Both the position numbers and the translations under genes were made by a program. Below the pieces are notes generated by a model. It ran no database searches and was not told the DNA's origin. It saw only the letters and a program-made list of their open reading frames with translations. Of a stretch of 64,000 nucleotides of DNA, positions 38,835 through 48,085 are shown in pieces. The first letter of the stretch is position 1. Every line of letters starts with the position of its first letter. Origin of the DNA: Pseudomonas lactis (GTDB lineage: Bacteria > Pseudomonadota > Gammaproteobacteria > Pseudomonadales > Pseudomonadaceae); assembly GCF_001439845.1 (NCBI RefSeq), contig NZ_JYLO01000002.1:186001-250000 (forward strand), read 5' to 3'.

Positions 38835-41285
38835 TCAGGCCGGCAGCGGGCGGGTTAGTGGGGCGGTGCCCGGGGCTTGCGCGCTCGGCAGGCGAGTCAG
38901 GCGCAACGCGTTGAGCACCACGGTCAACGAACTGATGGACATGCCGATCGCCGCCCAGATGGGCGTGATCCAACCCAGGGCGGCAAACGGCAGCATAAGC
39001 CCATTGTACAACCCGGCCCACAACAGGTTCTCGATGATCACCCGGCGAGTGCGCCGCGCCAGGCTGAAGGCCTGCACCAGCGCATCCAGGCGGTTGGACA
39101 ACAGCACCGCATCGGCGCTGGTTTTCGCAAGGTCGGTGGCCGAGCGCATCGCCACACTGATATCGGCAGCGGCCAGCACTGGCACATCATTGACCCCATC
39201 GCCGAGCATCAACACTTTGCGACCTTCTTTGTGCAGGTTTTGCAGTACCTGCAGCTTGTCGTCAGGGCGCAGGCTGCCGTGGGCTTCGTCGATACCCAGC
39301 TCAGAAGCGACACTGGCCACCATCGGCGAACTGTCCCCCGAGAGTAGCAGCGTGCGCCAGCCCCGCGCCTTGCATGCGGCGAGCAAGGCGGGTGCGTCGC
39401 TGCGCAGGCGGTCATCCAGTACGAACCAGGCCAGGGCACCGCTGTGGTCGCCCAGCAGCAGCCATTGCCCGGCCTCGTCCGGCGAGGCGGGAATCGCGCA
39501 GCCACTGAGTTCACAGACAAAACCCGGCTGGCCGATGCGCAACAGACGTTCTCCCACACGACCTTCCAGGCCCAGGCCTGGAGTGCTCAGCACTTCATCA
39601 GCGGCCAGCGGCGCACGGCCGAAGGCACGGGCAATCGGGTGTTCGGAACGGTTCTCCAGGGCGGCGGCAAGGCCCAGGCATTGGTCGCTGTCCAGCGCAC
39701 TCAAGGGCCGAATGGCGCGCAACGCCAGGCGCCCTTCGGTGAGGGTGCCGGTCTTGTCGAAAATCACCGTATCAATCTGGTTCAGGCCCTCGAGCACATG
39801 GCCGCGGGTCAGCAGCAACCCGAGACTGTGCAAGGTGCCGGTGGCGGCGGTGAGCGCGGTGGGCGTGGCCAGGGACAGGGCGCACGGACAGGTCGCCACC
39901 AGCATCGCCAGCACAATCCAGAACGCTCGGGATGGGTCCAGCTCCCACCACAGCAGGCCGATCAGCGCGGCGGCGATCAGTGAGCACAACAAGAACCACT
40001 GCGCAGCGCGGTCGGCGATCTGTGCCAGGCGCGGCTTCTCGGCCTGGGCGCGCTCCAGCAGGCGCACGATGGCGGACAAGCGCGTGTCATGCCCCAGGGC
40101 GCGCACTTGGACGGTGAGCGCGCCTTCGACATTCAGCGTGCCGGCCGTGACGCTGTCACCCGTACGCCGAGGTTGCGGCAGGTACTCGCCGGTCAGCAGG
40201 GATTCATCGATGCTGGATTGGCCGTCGAGAATTACGCCATCCGCCGGCAGCACCGCACCGGGATGCACCAGCACACGATCACCCAGCGCCAACTCGCTGA
40301 GCAGGATGCGTTCGCTCTGTCCATCATCCTTGAGGCGCAAGCAGGAGGCGGGCAACAGGTTGACCAGTTGGGCAGTGGCTGCGGCAGTGCGCTCCCGGGC
40401 GCGGCGCTCAAGGTAGCGCCCGGCCAGCAGGAACAGGGCAAACATGCCCACGGCATCGAAATACAACTCGCCTACGCCAGTGATCGCGGTCCAGATGCCA
40501 GCCAGGTACGCGCCGCCAATCGCCAGGGACACCGACACGTCCATGGTCAGGTGGCGCGTGCGCAGGTCACGTAGGGCGCCTTTGAAGAAGGGCGCGCAGC
40601 TGTAGAACACGATGGGCGTGGTCAGAAACATCGCCACCCAGCGCAGGATGACGTGCAATTCCGGGCTCAGGTCGATATTGAATTCCGGCCAGGTGGCCAT
40701 GGTTGCCATCATGGCCTGGAACCACAGCAAACCAGCGACCCCCAGTTGTCGCAGGGCCAGGCGGTTTTCGCTGGCTAATTGTTCGGCGGCGCGGTCGGCC
40801 TGGTAAGGGTGGGCGGCGTAACCGATATGGCGCAGCTCGCTGAGCAGTTGGCTCAACGGCAATTGCCCATCGGCCCAGCGCACGTGCAGGCGGTGGTTGG
40901 ACAGGTTCAATCGCGCTTCGGCCACGGCAGGCAGGCTGCGCAGGTGTTTCTCGATCAACCAGCCGCAGGCGGCGCAACTGATGCCTTCCATCAGCAGGGT
41001 GGTTTCGGCCAGGTCGCCTTGATGGCGCACAAAAGGTTTTTGCACATCGGCGCGGTCGTACAGCGTCAGTTCGTCCACCAATTGCACGGGCAGCGCCTCG
41101 GGGTTGGCCGAGGCTTCGCTGCGGTGTTGGTAATAGTTTTCCAGCCCGCCGGCCACTATCGCCTCGGCCACGGCCTGACAGCCCGGGCAGCAGAGTTCAC
41201 GGCGTTCGCCCAGGATCTGGGCGGTGAACCGGCTGCCGGAGGGGACGGGTAGGGCGCAGTGGTAGCAGGGGGTGGGTTGGGTCAT
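38835..41285 (-). CDS. ccoI: Copper-translocating P-type ATPase of cbb3 assembly
   Basis: This 816-aa P1B ATPase is thought to export copper for the CuB centre of cbb3 oxidase. An N-terminal Cys-rich segment (CYHC at 7-10; CCPGC at 32-36) precedes a heavy-metal-associated domain with GISCAAC (C104, C107). The membrane CPC motif (TCPCALS) lies near 463-465, the phosphorylation site DKTGT near 508-512, and the hinge GDGVNDVPVL towards the end, with eight membrane segments. A REP element separates it from fixH upstream. Confidence 0.94.
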   Translation of the reverse strand: MTQPTPCYHCALPVPSGSRFTAQILGERRELCCPGCQAVAEAIVAGGLENYYQHRSEASANPEALPVQLVDELTLYDRADVQKPFVRHQGDLAETTLLMEGISCAACGWLIEKHLRSLPAVAEARLNLSNHRLHVRWADGQLPLSQLLSELRHIGYAAHPYQADRAAEQLASENRLALRQLGVAGLLWFQAMMATMATWPEFNIDLSPELHVILRWVAMFLTTPIVFYSCAPFFKGALRDLRTRHLTMDVSVSLAIGGAYLAGIWTAITGVGELYFDAVGMFALFLLAGRYLERRARERTAAATAQLVNLLPASCLRLKDDGQSERILLSELALGDRVLVHPGAVLPADGVILDGQSSIDESLLTGEYLPQPRRTGDSVTAGTLNVEGALTVQVRALGHDTRLSAIVRLLERAQAEKPRLAQIADRAAQWFLLCSLIAAALIGLLWWELDPSRAFWIVLAMLVATCPCALSLATPTALTAATGTLHSLGLLLTRGHVLEGLNQIDTVIFDKTGTLTEGRLALRAIRPLSALDSDQCLGLAAALENRSEHPIARAFGRAPLAADEVLSTPGLGLEGRVGERLLRIGQPGFVCELSGCAIPASPDEAGQWLLLGDHSGALAWFVLDDRLRSDAPALLAACKARGWRTLLLSGDSSPMVASVASELGIDEAHGSLRPDDKLQVLQNLHKEGRKVLMLGDGVNDVPVLAAADISVAMRSATDLAKTSADAVLLSNRLDALVQAFSLARRTRRVIIENLLWAGLYNGLMLPFAALGWITPIWAAIGMSISSLTVVLNALRLTRLPSAQAPGTAPLTRPLPA

Positions 41286-41299
41286 TGCTCAGTTCCGCA

Positions 41300-41405
41300 G
41301 ATCGTTCCCACGCTTTGCGTGGGAATGTTGCCCGTGACGCTCTGCGTCACAAAGCGGACGCAGAGCGTCCAGCAAGGCGTTACCACGCAGAGCGTGGGAA
41401 CGATC
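41300..41405. repeat. Composite REP element between fixH and ccoI
   Basis: This copy of the GATCGTTCCCACGC family has all four hairpins. It occupies almost the whole 125-bp gap between fixH and ccoI inside an operon, ending 5 bp from the fixH stop and starting 14 bp from the ccoI start. Confidence 0.92.
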
Positions 41406-41410
41406 ATCGT

Positions 41411-41950
41411 CTACTTCTTCAGGTCTTCAGCGCCCTGTAACGGTTCGTCACCCAGCAGCAAGTCCTTGTCGTGGCTGACCTCTTCTTCTTCGAACAGGCG
41501 CCAGGTGTTGCCGCCCTCCACGCCAAGCAGTTCCACGAAACGGCGACCTTCGACCTTGTCGGTGACCTGGCCGATGTAGCGGCCTTGCTCACTGTCGCTG
41601 CGGGTGAGGTTGATCTTGCGATCCTTCTCTGGCTGGGTCGGGGAGATAAGGTTCAGCTCCAGGGTTTTCGGATTGCTGTAGCCAGTCAGTTGCAGCTCGA
41701 CCTCGCCGGTCAGTTCGTCCAGGTGCAGCTTGCCGCGCAGTTGCAGGGTCTGGGCCAGGCGTTCGCGGTCCAGGGAACGGTTGATGCCTTTGCCGGCCTC
41801 GTAGTAGTTGTCGTTGACCAGGTTGTCCGGGTTATTCACCGCGATGGTCACCATGGACAAGGTCAGGGTCACCGAGCAGGCCAGGATCGCGATGATGATC
41901 CAGGGCCAGAGGTGCTTGTACCAAGGGCTGGCGGCAGTAGTTGCGGGCAT
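41411..41950 (-). CDS. fixH: FixH/CcoH family cbb3 oxidase assembly protein
   Basis: This 179-aa protein has one N-terminal membrane anchor (WYKHLWPWIIIAILACSVTLTLSMVTIAV) and a periplasmic domain; the PDNLVNDNYYEAGKGIN segment is the FixH hallmark. FixH/CcoH is required for cbb3 assembly and stability. It starts 14 bp after ccoG. Confidence 0.92.
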   Translation of the reverse strand: MPATTAASPWYKHLWPWIIIAILACSVTLTLSMVTIAVNNPDNLVNDNYYEAGKGINRSLDRERLAQTLQLRGKLHLDELTGEVELQLTGYSNPKTLELNLISPTQPEKDRKINLTRSDSEQGRYIGQVTDKVEGRRFVELLGVEGGNTWRLFEEEEVSHDKDLLLGDEPLQGAEDLKK

Positions 41951-41964
41951 GGGTATGTTCCCTG

Positions 41965-43368
41965 TTAACGGACTTGTGGGCCGATGAATCGGCTCTTGGC
42001 TTCAATATGAACGCTGGTGTCATCGGCGTCTTCGAGGATGAAGGTCACCTCGTTGGTGCTCGACGGCAACTGCTCCGGCGCACTCGACAACTCCACTGGC
42101 ATGCTGACGATATCGCCGGCGGCCACTTTGATTTCGCGCCGGCCTTGCAGCTTGAGGTCGGGCAGCCCAGCGGCGTCGAGCACGTAGGTGTGGTCGCGCT
42201 GGTCTTTGTTCATGATCTTCAGGCTGTAGACGTTTTCGATGCGCCCTTCGGCGTTCTCGCGGTACAGCACGCGGTCCTTGCTGACGTCGAAACCCACCAG
42301 CGAGCGCATGAAGAAGGCCGCCACCAACAGGCTGATCATCGCCAGCAACACCAGGGCGTAACCGATCAGGCGCGGGCGCAGCTTATGGGTTTTCTGCCCC
42401 GACAGGTTGTGTTCGGTGGTGTAGCTGATCAGGCCGCGTGGGTACTCCATCTTGTCCATGATGTTATCGCAGGCATCGATACAGGCGGCGCAGCCGATGC
42501 ATTCGATTTGCAGCCCGTCGCGGATATCGATACCGGTAGGGCACACCTGCACGCACATCGTGCAGTCGATGCAGTCGCCCAGGCCTTGGGCCTTGTAGTC
42601 GGTACCCTTTTTACGTGGCCCACGCACTTCGCCACGGCGCGGGTCATAGGACACGATCAAGGTGTCCTTGTCGAACATCACACTCTGGAAGCGCGCATAG
42701 GGGCACATGTAGATGCACACCTGCTCACGCAGCCAGCCGGCGTTGCCGTAGGTGGCGAGAGTGAAGAAACCCACCCAGAAATATGACCAGCCATCGGCCT
42801 GGCCGGTGAAGAAATCGAATACCAGTTCGCGGATCGGTGAAAAGTAGCCGACGAAGGTGATGCCGGTGGCAAAGCCGATCAGCAGCCACAGGCTGTGCTT
42901 GCTGAACTTGCGCAGGAACTTGTTGGCGCTCATCGGCGCCTTGTCGAGCTTGATGCGCTGGTTGCGGTCGCCTTCGGTGACCTTTTCGCACCACATGAAG
43001 ATCCATGTCCATACGCTTTGCGGGCAGGTATAGCCGCACCACACGCGCCCGGCGTACACGGTGATAAAGAACAGGCCAAATGCCGCCACAATGAGAATGC
43101 CCGAGAGCAGGATGAAATCCTGGGGCCAGAACGTTGCACCGAAAATAAAGAACTTACGCTCCGGCAGGTTCCACCACACCGCCTGGTGACCGCCCCAGTT
43201 CAGCCACACGGTGCCGAAGTAGAGCAGGAACAGAGCGGCACCGCCGACCATGCGCAGGTTGCGGAACAAGCCAGTGAAGGCGCGGGTGTAAATCTTCTCT
43301 CTCGAAGCGTAGAGGTCGACGGTCTTGGCAGGCGGGGTAACGTTATGTACCGGTATCTGGTCGCTCAT
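41965..43368 (-). CDS. ccoG: Cytochrome c oxidase accessory protein CcoG (FixG/RdxA)
   Basis: This 467-aa polyferredoxin-type membrane protein is thought to reduce copper(II) during cbb3 assembly. About five membrane segments are followed by two [4Fe-4S] motifs (CIDCTMCVQVCPTG and CIGCAACIDACD, about 255-300) and a C-terminal Ig-like periplasmic domain. Two ATGs are adjacent; I prefer the second (43366-43368), spaced better from GGGA, but 43371 is equally possible. It heads the ccoG-fixH-ccoI-ccoS operon. Confidence 0.95.
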   Translation of the reverse strand: MSDQIPVHNVTPPAKTVDLYASREKIYTRAFTGLFRNLRMVGGAALFLLYFGTVWLNWGGHQAVWWNLPERKFFIFGATFWPQDFILLSGILIVAAFGLFFITVYAGRVWCGYTCPQSVWTWIFMWCEKVTEGDRNQRIKLDKAPMSANKFLRKFSKHSLWLLIGFATGITFVGYFSPIRELVFDFFTGQADGWSYFWVGFFTLATYGNAGWLREQVCIYMCPYARFQSVMFDKDTLIVSYDPRRGEVRGPRKKGTDYKAQGLGDCIDCTMCVQVCPTGIDIRDGLQIECIGCAACIDACDNIMDKMEYPRGLISYTTEHNLSGQKTHKLRPRLIGYALVLLAMISLLVAAFFMRSLVGFDVSKDRVLYRENAEGRIENVYSLKIMNKDQRDHTYVLDAAGLPDLKLQGRREIKVAAGDIVSMPVELSSAPEQLPSSTNEVTFILEDADDTSVHIEAKSRFIGPQVR

Positions 43369-43521
43369 CATTGCATCCCACGGCGGTGGAGATTTGCCTC
43401 GGCCAGTACGTGCCAACCGGGGTCAAATTAAGGGTGTTGCAGTGGCCTAATGATACGCCCCCGAGGGTGTGCAAAGGGTGCGACCTTTGGTCGCGTTGGG
43501 GGAAATCAATTGATGGTGTAC

Positions 43522-43535
43522 GTGATCTGGATCAA
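43522..43535 (-). promoter_or_regulatory. Anr-type box upstream of ccoG
   Basis: GTGATCTGGATCAA matches TTGAT-N4-ATCAA at nine of ten positions, 154-167 bp before the ccoG start. ATCAATTGAT (43505-43514) next to it adds two more half-sites. No clear -10 lies at the class II distance, so function is less certain than at hemN. Confidence 0.55.
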
Positions 43536-43575
43536 TTGACTTGGCAAGTATGGACGGTTTTTGCCAGTAAGCCGG

Positions 43576-43986
43576 TCATTCGTCCCATGGATTGAACAGT
43601 GGCACGCCACTCGATTTGAAGTCGCTGACGTTGCGCGTGACTACGGTGAGTCCGTGAACCAGCGCGGTTGCGGCAATCAATGCATCGCTTTCGTTGGCTT
43701 GGTCGGGTACATGCAAGTGCGCGCAACGCAACGCGACTGCTGCATCGACGGGCAGGATTCTGGCATCGAAGGCGGGCATTACATGACGCTTGAGCCAGGT
43801 TCTCAACACCTTCCCCTGAACCGGGTCTCGCCGTTCAATTCGCAGGACTCCGGTTTCCAGTTCCTTCAGCGTGATCGCCGAAATAAACATGCGCGGCGCT
43901 ACTACGCTTTTTGCCCAAGCCACGACATTTGCATCAGCCTGAGGTTTACGCAGTTCAGAGATCACATTTGTGTCGAGTAGATACAT
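43576..43986 (-). CDS. vapC: VapC-type toxin (PIN-domain ribonuclease)
   Basis: This 136-aa PIN-domain protein is probably a translation-inhibiting RNase. The acidic active-site residues are in place: Asp in YLLDTNVISEL near the start, Glu in LKELETG about 43, Asp in ESDALIAATAL about 99, and Asp in VVTRNVSDF about 117. I prefer the ATG at 43984-43986, which overlaps the antitoxin stop by one base (TGATG), to the upstream TTG. It lies between ccoP1 and ccoG, within the respiration cluster. Confidence 0.92.
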   Translation of the reverse strand: MYLLDTNVISELRKPQADANVVAWAKSVVAPRMFISAITLKELETGVLRIERRDPVQGKVLRTWLKRHVMPAFDARILPVDAAVALRCAHLHVPDQANESDALIAATALVHGLTVVTRNVSDFKSSGVPLFNPWDE

Positions 43987-44240
43987 CAAGAAAAGTCCAC
44001 GGGTCGATGAATGATCACGGCACGTTCGGTTTCGAAGTCGATATCGGCCGCTTCCGGCATCACCAACAGGTCGACAATGTCGGCGTTCAGACCTGTCAGC
44101 TTCTGGTACTCCTCAATGCTTAGCAGTACATGGGCAGGCTTGCCGCGATCAGTGATAAAAACCGGCCCTTTGCGGGCGGCTTTTTTGGCACCACTTGTAT
44201 CTTGATTGAATTCGCGGCTGGAAATGGTCGTGATGGTCAT
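43986..44240 (-). CDS. Phd/YefM-type antitoxin of the vapC toxin
   Basis: This 84-aa antitoxin has the N-terminal Phd/YefM DNA-binding fold (ISSREFNQDTSGAKKAARKG, then VFITDRGKPAHVLLSIEEYQ), and a C-terminal toxin-neutralising tail (ADIDFETERAVIIHRPVDFS). Its stop overlaps the vapC start, and GAAGGGGG precedes the ATG. An imperfect palindrome at 44269-44284 is the likely operator for autorepression. Confidence 0.92.
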   Translation of the reverse strand: MTITTISSREFNQDTSGAKKAARKGPVFITDRGKPAHVLLSIEEYQKLTGLNADIVDLLVMPEAADIDFETERAVIIHRPVDFS

Positions 44241-44268
44241 GGGGTAGGCCCCCTTCGCTGGACTTAAT

Positions 44269-44284
44269 GTAGTTACGTTACTAC
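44269..44284 (-). promoter_or_regulatory. Candidate operator of the toxin-antitoxin module
   Basis: GTAGTTACGTTACTAC is a palindrome with one mismatched pair (14 of 16 bases symmetrical), 29-44 bp before the antitoxin start. It overlaps the expected promoter, where Phd/YefM-type complexes bind their own operon. Confidence 0.6.
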
Positions 44285-44354
44285 TTGGCGAGTGCGCGCG
44301 GCAAGGTTGAGGTTACGAACGGTAGAGTTGGCTTTGCAAGGTTCGGCGCCAGAA

Positions 44355-44389
44355 CAAAAAAGCCCCGCCAGCATTCGCTGCGCGGGGCT
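44355..44389 (-). terminator. Rho-independent terminator after ccoP1
   Basis: Read on the minus strand, AGCCCCGC and GCGGGGCT form an 8-bp stem followed by six T. It lies 19 bp after the ccoP1 stop and ends the ccoNOQP-1 transcript before the toxin-antitoxin module. Confidence 0.92.
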
Positions 44390-44407
44390 CCATTTGTTTC
44401 AGAGGTC

Positions 44408-45385
44408 TTACTGCTCCTCAGCCTTCTTATCCCCATGAGACAAGCTATATACATACGCCGCAAGCAGGTGCACCTTGTCATTCCCTTGCAACTGCTCCTG
44501 CGCCGGCATCTGGCCCTGGCGGCCATAACGGATGGTCTGTTGCAGTTGCGCAAAGCTTGAACCGTAGATGAACGCACCCGGATGCGTCAGGTCGGGCGCG
44601 CCCATCGCTGGCGTGCCTTTACCCGCCGGGCCGTGGCAGGCCACGCAGTTGGCGGCGAAGAGTTTCTCGCCGTTGGCCACGTCGGCCTTGGCGCCTTCCG
44701 GCAGTTTGCGGCCGTCGAGGTTGGTCACTACAAAGGCTGCTACGTCGGCTACGCCCTGCTCGCCGATGACTTCAGCCCAGCCTGGCATCACCGCGTGCCG
44801 GCCCTTCATGATGGTTTCCTTGATGGTGTTGGGTTCGCCGCCCCAGCGCCAGTCGGCGTCGGTCAGGTTGGGGAAACCGTAGGCGCCCTTGGCGTCGGAG
44901 CCGTGGCACACCGAGCAGTTGGAGGCGAACAGGCGGCCGCCCATCTTCAAGGCTTGTGGGTCCTTGGCGACTTCTTCAATCGGCATCGACGCGAACTTGG
45001 CGAAGATCGGCCCGAACTTGGCTTCCGACCTGGCCATTTCCTTTTCCCATTCGTGCACGCCGGTCCAGCCGGTCTGGCCGTTGGCGAAGGGGGTTTGCTT
45101 GTCGTTGTCGAGGTAGTTGTAGCCTGGCAGCAGGCCCTTCCAGTTGCCCAGGCCAGGGTAGAGCACCAGGTAACCAAGGGCGAAGACGATTGTGCCGACA
45201 AACAGCATGAACCACCACTTGGGCAGCGGGTTGTCGTACTCCTCGATGCCGTCGAACGAGTGGCCGACGGTCTCGTCCGTCTGCTCGGTGCGCTGGCCCT
45301 TGCGGGTCGACAGCAGCAGCCAGGTCAGGGCGAAGATGGTACCCAGACTGAGGACTGTGACGTACAGACTCCAGAACGTAGTCAT
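44408..45385 (-). CDS. ccoP1: cbb3 cytochrome c oxidase subunit III, diheme (operon 1)
   Basis: This 325-aa membrane-bound cytochrome c passes electrons from soluble cytochromes to CcoO/CcoN. It has two N-terminal membrane segments and two c-type heme sites, CSVCH and CVACH, in the C-terminal half, with methionine-ligand regions (HAVMPGW, GQMPAQ). The start overlaps the ccoQ end by 4 nt (ATGA). Numbered 1 by position next to ccoG, as I recall it from P. aeruginosa. Confidence 0.96.
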   Translation of the reverse strand: MTTFWSLYVTVLSLGTIFALTWLLLSTRKGQRTEQTDETVGHSFDGIEEYDNPLPKWWFMLFVGTIVFALGYLVLYPGLGNWKGLLPGYNYLDNDKQTPFANGQTGWTGVHEWEKEMARSEAKFGPIFAKFASMPIEEVAKDPQALKMGGRLFASNCSVCHGSDAKGAYGFPNLTDADWRWGGEPNTIKETIMKGRHAVMPGWAEVIGEQGVADVAAFVVTNLDGRKLPEGAKADVANGEKLFAANCVACHGPAGKGTPAMGAPDLTHPGAFIYGSSFAQLQQTIRYGRQGQMPAQEQLQGNDKVHLLAAYVYSLSHGDKKAEEQ

Positions 45386-45567
45386 TCTTTGTTACTCCTA
45401 GAAGCTTGCTCGACGCGCTTGATGGCTTCGGGGTCATCTGCGAAGGGCAGCATGGTCGCGTCGTCAAACTCCGACTTGCGCCGTGGGCTGAACACCCACA
45501 ACGCCAGGCCGATAAAGGCCACCATCACCACAACGGTGCCCAGGCCACGAATCATCCCGATATCCAT
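45382..45567 (-). CDS. ccoQ1: cbb3 oxidase small subunit CcoQ (operon 1)
   Basis: This 61-aa protein has one membrane segment ([21 protein letters not shown]) and a short cytoplasmic tail; it stabilises the oxidase. The start is the ATG at 45565-45567, 5 bp after the ccoO1 stop. It overlaps ccoP1 by 4 nt. Confidence 0.93.
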   Translation of the reverse strand: MDIGMIRGLGTVVVMVAFIGLALWVFSPRRKSEFDDATMLPFADDPEAIKRVEQASRSNKE

Positions 45568-45572
45568 GAAGG

Positions 45573-46181
45573 TCACCGTTTGCTTTTGATGATGGTGCCA
45601 AGGCCTTGCAGGTAGGCCACCAATGCGTCCATTTCGGTCTTGCCCTTCACGGCGGCGGCCGCACCGGCGATGTCTTCGTCGGTGTAGGGCACGCCCAGGG
45701 TGCGCAAGACTTCCATCTTCTTGGCGGTGTCCTTGCCGTCGAGCTTGTTTTCCACGAGGAACGGGTACGCCGGCATTTTCGACTCCGGCACGACGTTGCG
45801 CGGGTTGTACAGGTGCGCACGCTGCCAGTCATCGGAGTAGCGCCCACCCACACGGGCCAGGTCCGGGCCGGTGCGTTTGGAACCCCACAGGAACGGGTGG
45901 TCCCACACGCTTTCACCGGCAACCGAGTAGTGGCCGTAGCGTTCGGTTTCGGCGCGGAAGGGGCGGATCATCTGCGAGTGGCAGCCCACGCAACCGTTGG
46001 CGATGTAGACGTCGCGGCCTTCCAGTTCAAGGGCGGTGCGTGGCTTCATGCCTTCGACCGGCTTGTTGGTCACGTCCTGGAAAAACAGCGGGACGATTTG
46101 GGTCAGGCCGCCAATGCTCACGGCGATGACCATGAAGAAGGCCAGCAGGCCGATGTTCTTCTCGACGACTTCATGCTTCAT
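45573..46181 (-). CDS. ccoO1: cbb3 cytochrome c oxidase subunit II, monoheme (operon 1)
   Basis: This 202-aa membrane-anchored cytochrome c has an N-terminal membrane segment ([24 protein letters not shown]) and one heme site [12 protein letters not shown] near 70. It relays electrons from CcoP to CcoN. The start overlaps the ccoN1 stop by one base (TGATG). Confidence 0.96.
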   Translation of the reverse strand: MKHEVVEKNIGLLAFFMVIAVSIGGLTQIVPLFFQDVTNKPVEGMKPRTALELEGRDVYIANGCVGCHSQMIRPFRAETERYGHYSVAGESVWDHPFLWGSKRTGPDLARVGGRYSDDWQRAHLYNPRNVVPESKMPAYPFLVENKLDGKDTAKKMEVLRTLGVPYTDEDIAGAAAAVKGKTEMDALVAYLQGLGTIIKSKR

Positions 46182-47623
46182 CAGTGAGCTCCCACAACGG
46201 CGATCTTGGTGGCGGCTTCGGCTTCAACAGCGTCGCTGGCACGCACGGTGCGCCACACGTTGTAGGCCATCAACAGCATGCCGCTGGCAAAGAACGCACC
46301 GCCCAGGGCACGTACGATAAAGCCCGGGTGGCTGGCTTGCAGCGCTTCGACGAAGGAGTAGGTGAGGGTGCCGTCATCGTTGATCGCACGCCACATCAAG
46401 CCCTGGGTGATGCCGTTGACCCACATCGAGGCGATGTAGAGCACGGTGCCGATAGTGGCCAGCCAGAAGTGCGCATTGATCAGCCCGACGCTGTGCATCT
46501 GCGCGCGGCCGAACAGTTTGGGGATCATGTGGTACAGCGCGCCGATGGAGATCATCGCCACCCAACCGAGAGCGCCAGCGTGCACGTGGCCGATGGTCCA
46601 GTCGGTATAGTGGGACAGCGAGTTGACGGTCTTGATCGCCATCATCGGCCCTTCGAAGGTCGACATGCCGTAGAACGCCAAAGACACCACCAAAAACCGC
46701 AGGATCGGGTCGGTGCGCAGCTTATGCCAGGCGCCCGAGAGGGTCATCATGCCGTTGATCATGCCGCCCCAGCTTGGTGCCAGCAGGATGATCGACATCG
46801 CCATGCCCAGGGACTGTGCCCAATCCGGCAAGGCGGTGTAGTGCAAGTGGTGAGGGCCGGCCCAGATGTACAGGGTGATCAGCGCCCAGAAGTGCACGAT
46901 GGACAGGCGATAAGAATAGATCGGACGCTCGGCCTGCTTGGGCACGAAGTAGTACATCATCCCCAGAAAGCCGGTGGTGAGGAAGAAGCCTACGGCGTTA
47001 TGGCCGTACCACCACTGGATCATCGCGTCCGTCGCACCGGAGTAGGCCGAGTAGGACTTGAACAGGTTCACCGGCAGGGAGGCGTGGTTGACGATGTGCA
47101 GCATCGCCGTGACCACGATAAAGGCGCCGTAGAACCAGTTGCCCACGTAGATGTGCTTGGTCTTGCGCTTGACGATGGTGCCGAAGAACACCAGGCCGTA
47201 GGTCACCCACACGATGGCAAGCAAAATGGCGATCGGCCATTCCAGCTCGGCGTATTCCTTGGTGGTGGTGTAGCCCAGGGGCAGGCTGATGATGGCGCCG
47301 ACGATGACCGCCTGCCAGCCCCAGAAGGTGAATGCGGCAAGGCCATCGGAGATCAGTCGCGTCTGGCAGGTGCGCTGCACGACATAGTAGGAGGTGGCAA
47401 ACAGTGCACATCCGCCGAAGGCGAAGATCACCAGGTTGGTGTGCAGCGGGCGCAGGCGGCCGAAGGTCGTCCAGGGCAGGTCGAAATTCAATTGCGGCCA
47501 AACCAGTTGCGAGGCGATGAACACCCCGAGCCCCATGCCAAGGATCCCCCAGACCACCGTCATGATGGCGAACTGGCGGACTACCTTATAGTTATAAGCA
47601 GTCGGACTGATTGCTGTGCTCAT
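46181..47623 (-). CDS. ccoN1: cbb3 cytochrome c oxidase catalytic subunit I (operon 1)
   Basis: This 480-aa heme-copper oxidase subunit reduces oxygen at a heme b3/CuB site with high affinity. It has twelve membrane segments, with conserved His in [34 protein letters not shown] and [15 protein letters not shown] chose the ATG at 47621-47623, which begins the conserved [14 protein letters not shown] region; the upstream frame is not conserved. The protein is closely similar to CcoN2 3.7 kb away. Confidence 0.96.
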   Translation of the reverse strand: MSTAISPTAYNYKVVRQFAIMTVVWGILGMGLGVFIASQLVWPQLNFDLPWTTFGRLRPLHTNLVIFAFGGCALFATSYYVVQRTCQTRLISDGLAAFTFWGWQAVIVGAIISLPLGYTTTKEYAELEWPIAILLAIVWVTYGLVFFGTIVKRKTKHIYVGNWFYGAFIVVTAMLHIVNHASLPVNLFKSYSAYSGATDAMIQWWYGHNAVGFFLTTGFLGMMYYFVPKQAERPIYSYRLSIVHFWALITLYIWAGPHHLHYTALPDWAQSLGMAMSIILLAPSWGGMINGMMTLSGAWHKLRTDPILRFLVVSLAFYGMSTFEGPMMAIKTVNSLSHYTDWTIGHVHAGALGWVAMISIGALYHMIPKLFGRAQMHSVGLINAHFWLATIGTVLYIASMWVNGITQGLMWRAINDDGTLTYSFVEALQASHPGFIVRALGGAFFASGMLLMAYNVWRTVRASDAVEAEAATKIAVVGAH

Positions 47624-47707
47624 TCTAAGGTTCCACGGTTTAGGTTTTTTTATAGGTAAAATCGGTCGCAAGTATGTAGAAAGCGAGGGGCCATTGCAAC
47701 GCAATGG

Positions 47708-47721
47708 CTGACCTGGATCAA
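47708..47721 (-). promoter_or_regulatory. Degenerate Anr-type box upstream of ccoN1
   Basis: Read on the minus strand it is TTGATCCAGGTCAG: one perfect TTGAT half and one mismatched half. This weaker site fits the reported behaviour of Cco1 in P. aeruginosa as the more constitutive oxidase, but that link is inference. Confidence 0.45.
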
Positions 47722-47951
47722 TGCGTTCCACGCCAGATTCTGCGCCCTTTCCATGTTTGGCGTAGGGACAAAATCCAAAATAGAAAGCTGATCGAGTGGA
47801 CAGGAAATTTCAGGGGCGCAACGGCTACCGTCGCGTAGGCCAGGAATGGTCCACTGTGGGAACAAGCGTAGACCCGAATAGGAGGAGGGGAAAGGTGGGC
47901 TTGGAAGGGGTGCGACACTTGGTCGCGCAAATGAAAACAACACCGGATCCC

Positions 47952-48050
47952 TGTAGGAGCGAGCTTGCTCGCGAAGAACCTGAGGGCACCACGCTTATCC
48001 AGTATAAACGCGGCGCTCTGATGTTCTTCGCGAGCAAGCTCGCTCCTACA
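47952..48050. repeat. REPIN, 99 bp, copy 5
   Basis: The arms match the other copies; the loop has diverged (it lacks the GATAACGCG motif) though it keeps AAACGCGGCGCTCTGATG-type sequence near the right arm. It lies between ccoP2 and ccoN1. Confidence 0.93.
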
Positions 48051-48085
48051 GTGAAACGGGTTGCCGCCCCGGGCCGGGGCAGCGG

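Larger units (their letters stand above)
47624..48085. other. 462-bp gap between the two ccoNOQP operons
   Basis: This region holds the ccoN1 promoter side and a REPIN. A degenerate Anr-type site, CTGACCTGGATCAA (47708-47721; 8 of 10 positions), lies 85-98 bp before ccoN1, but its distance from the best -10 (TACATA, complement of 47673-47678) is not the class II one. GCCCCGGGCCGGGGC (48066-48080) just after the ccoP2 stop is a strong hairpin without a T run. No ORF is credible. Confidence 0.6.

Noticed and set aside
38485..40416. A 643-codon plus-strand frame opposite ccoI
   Set aside because: It is a shadow of the copper ATPase; Arg/Ser/Pro-rich composition without motifs.
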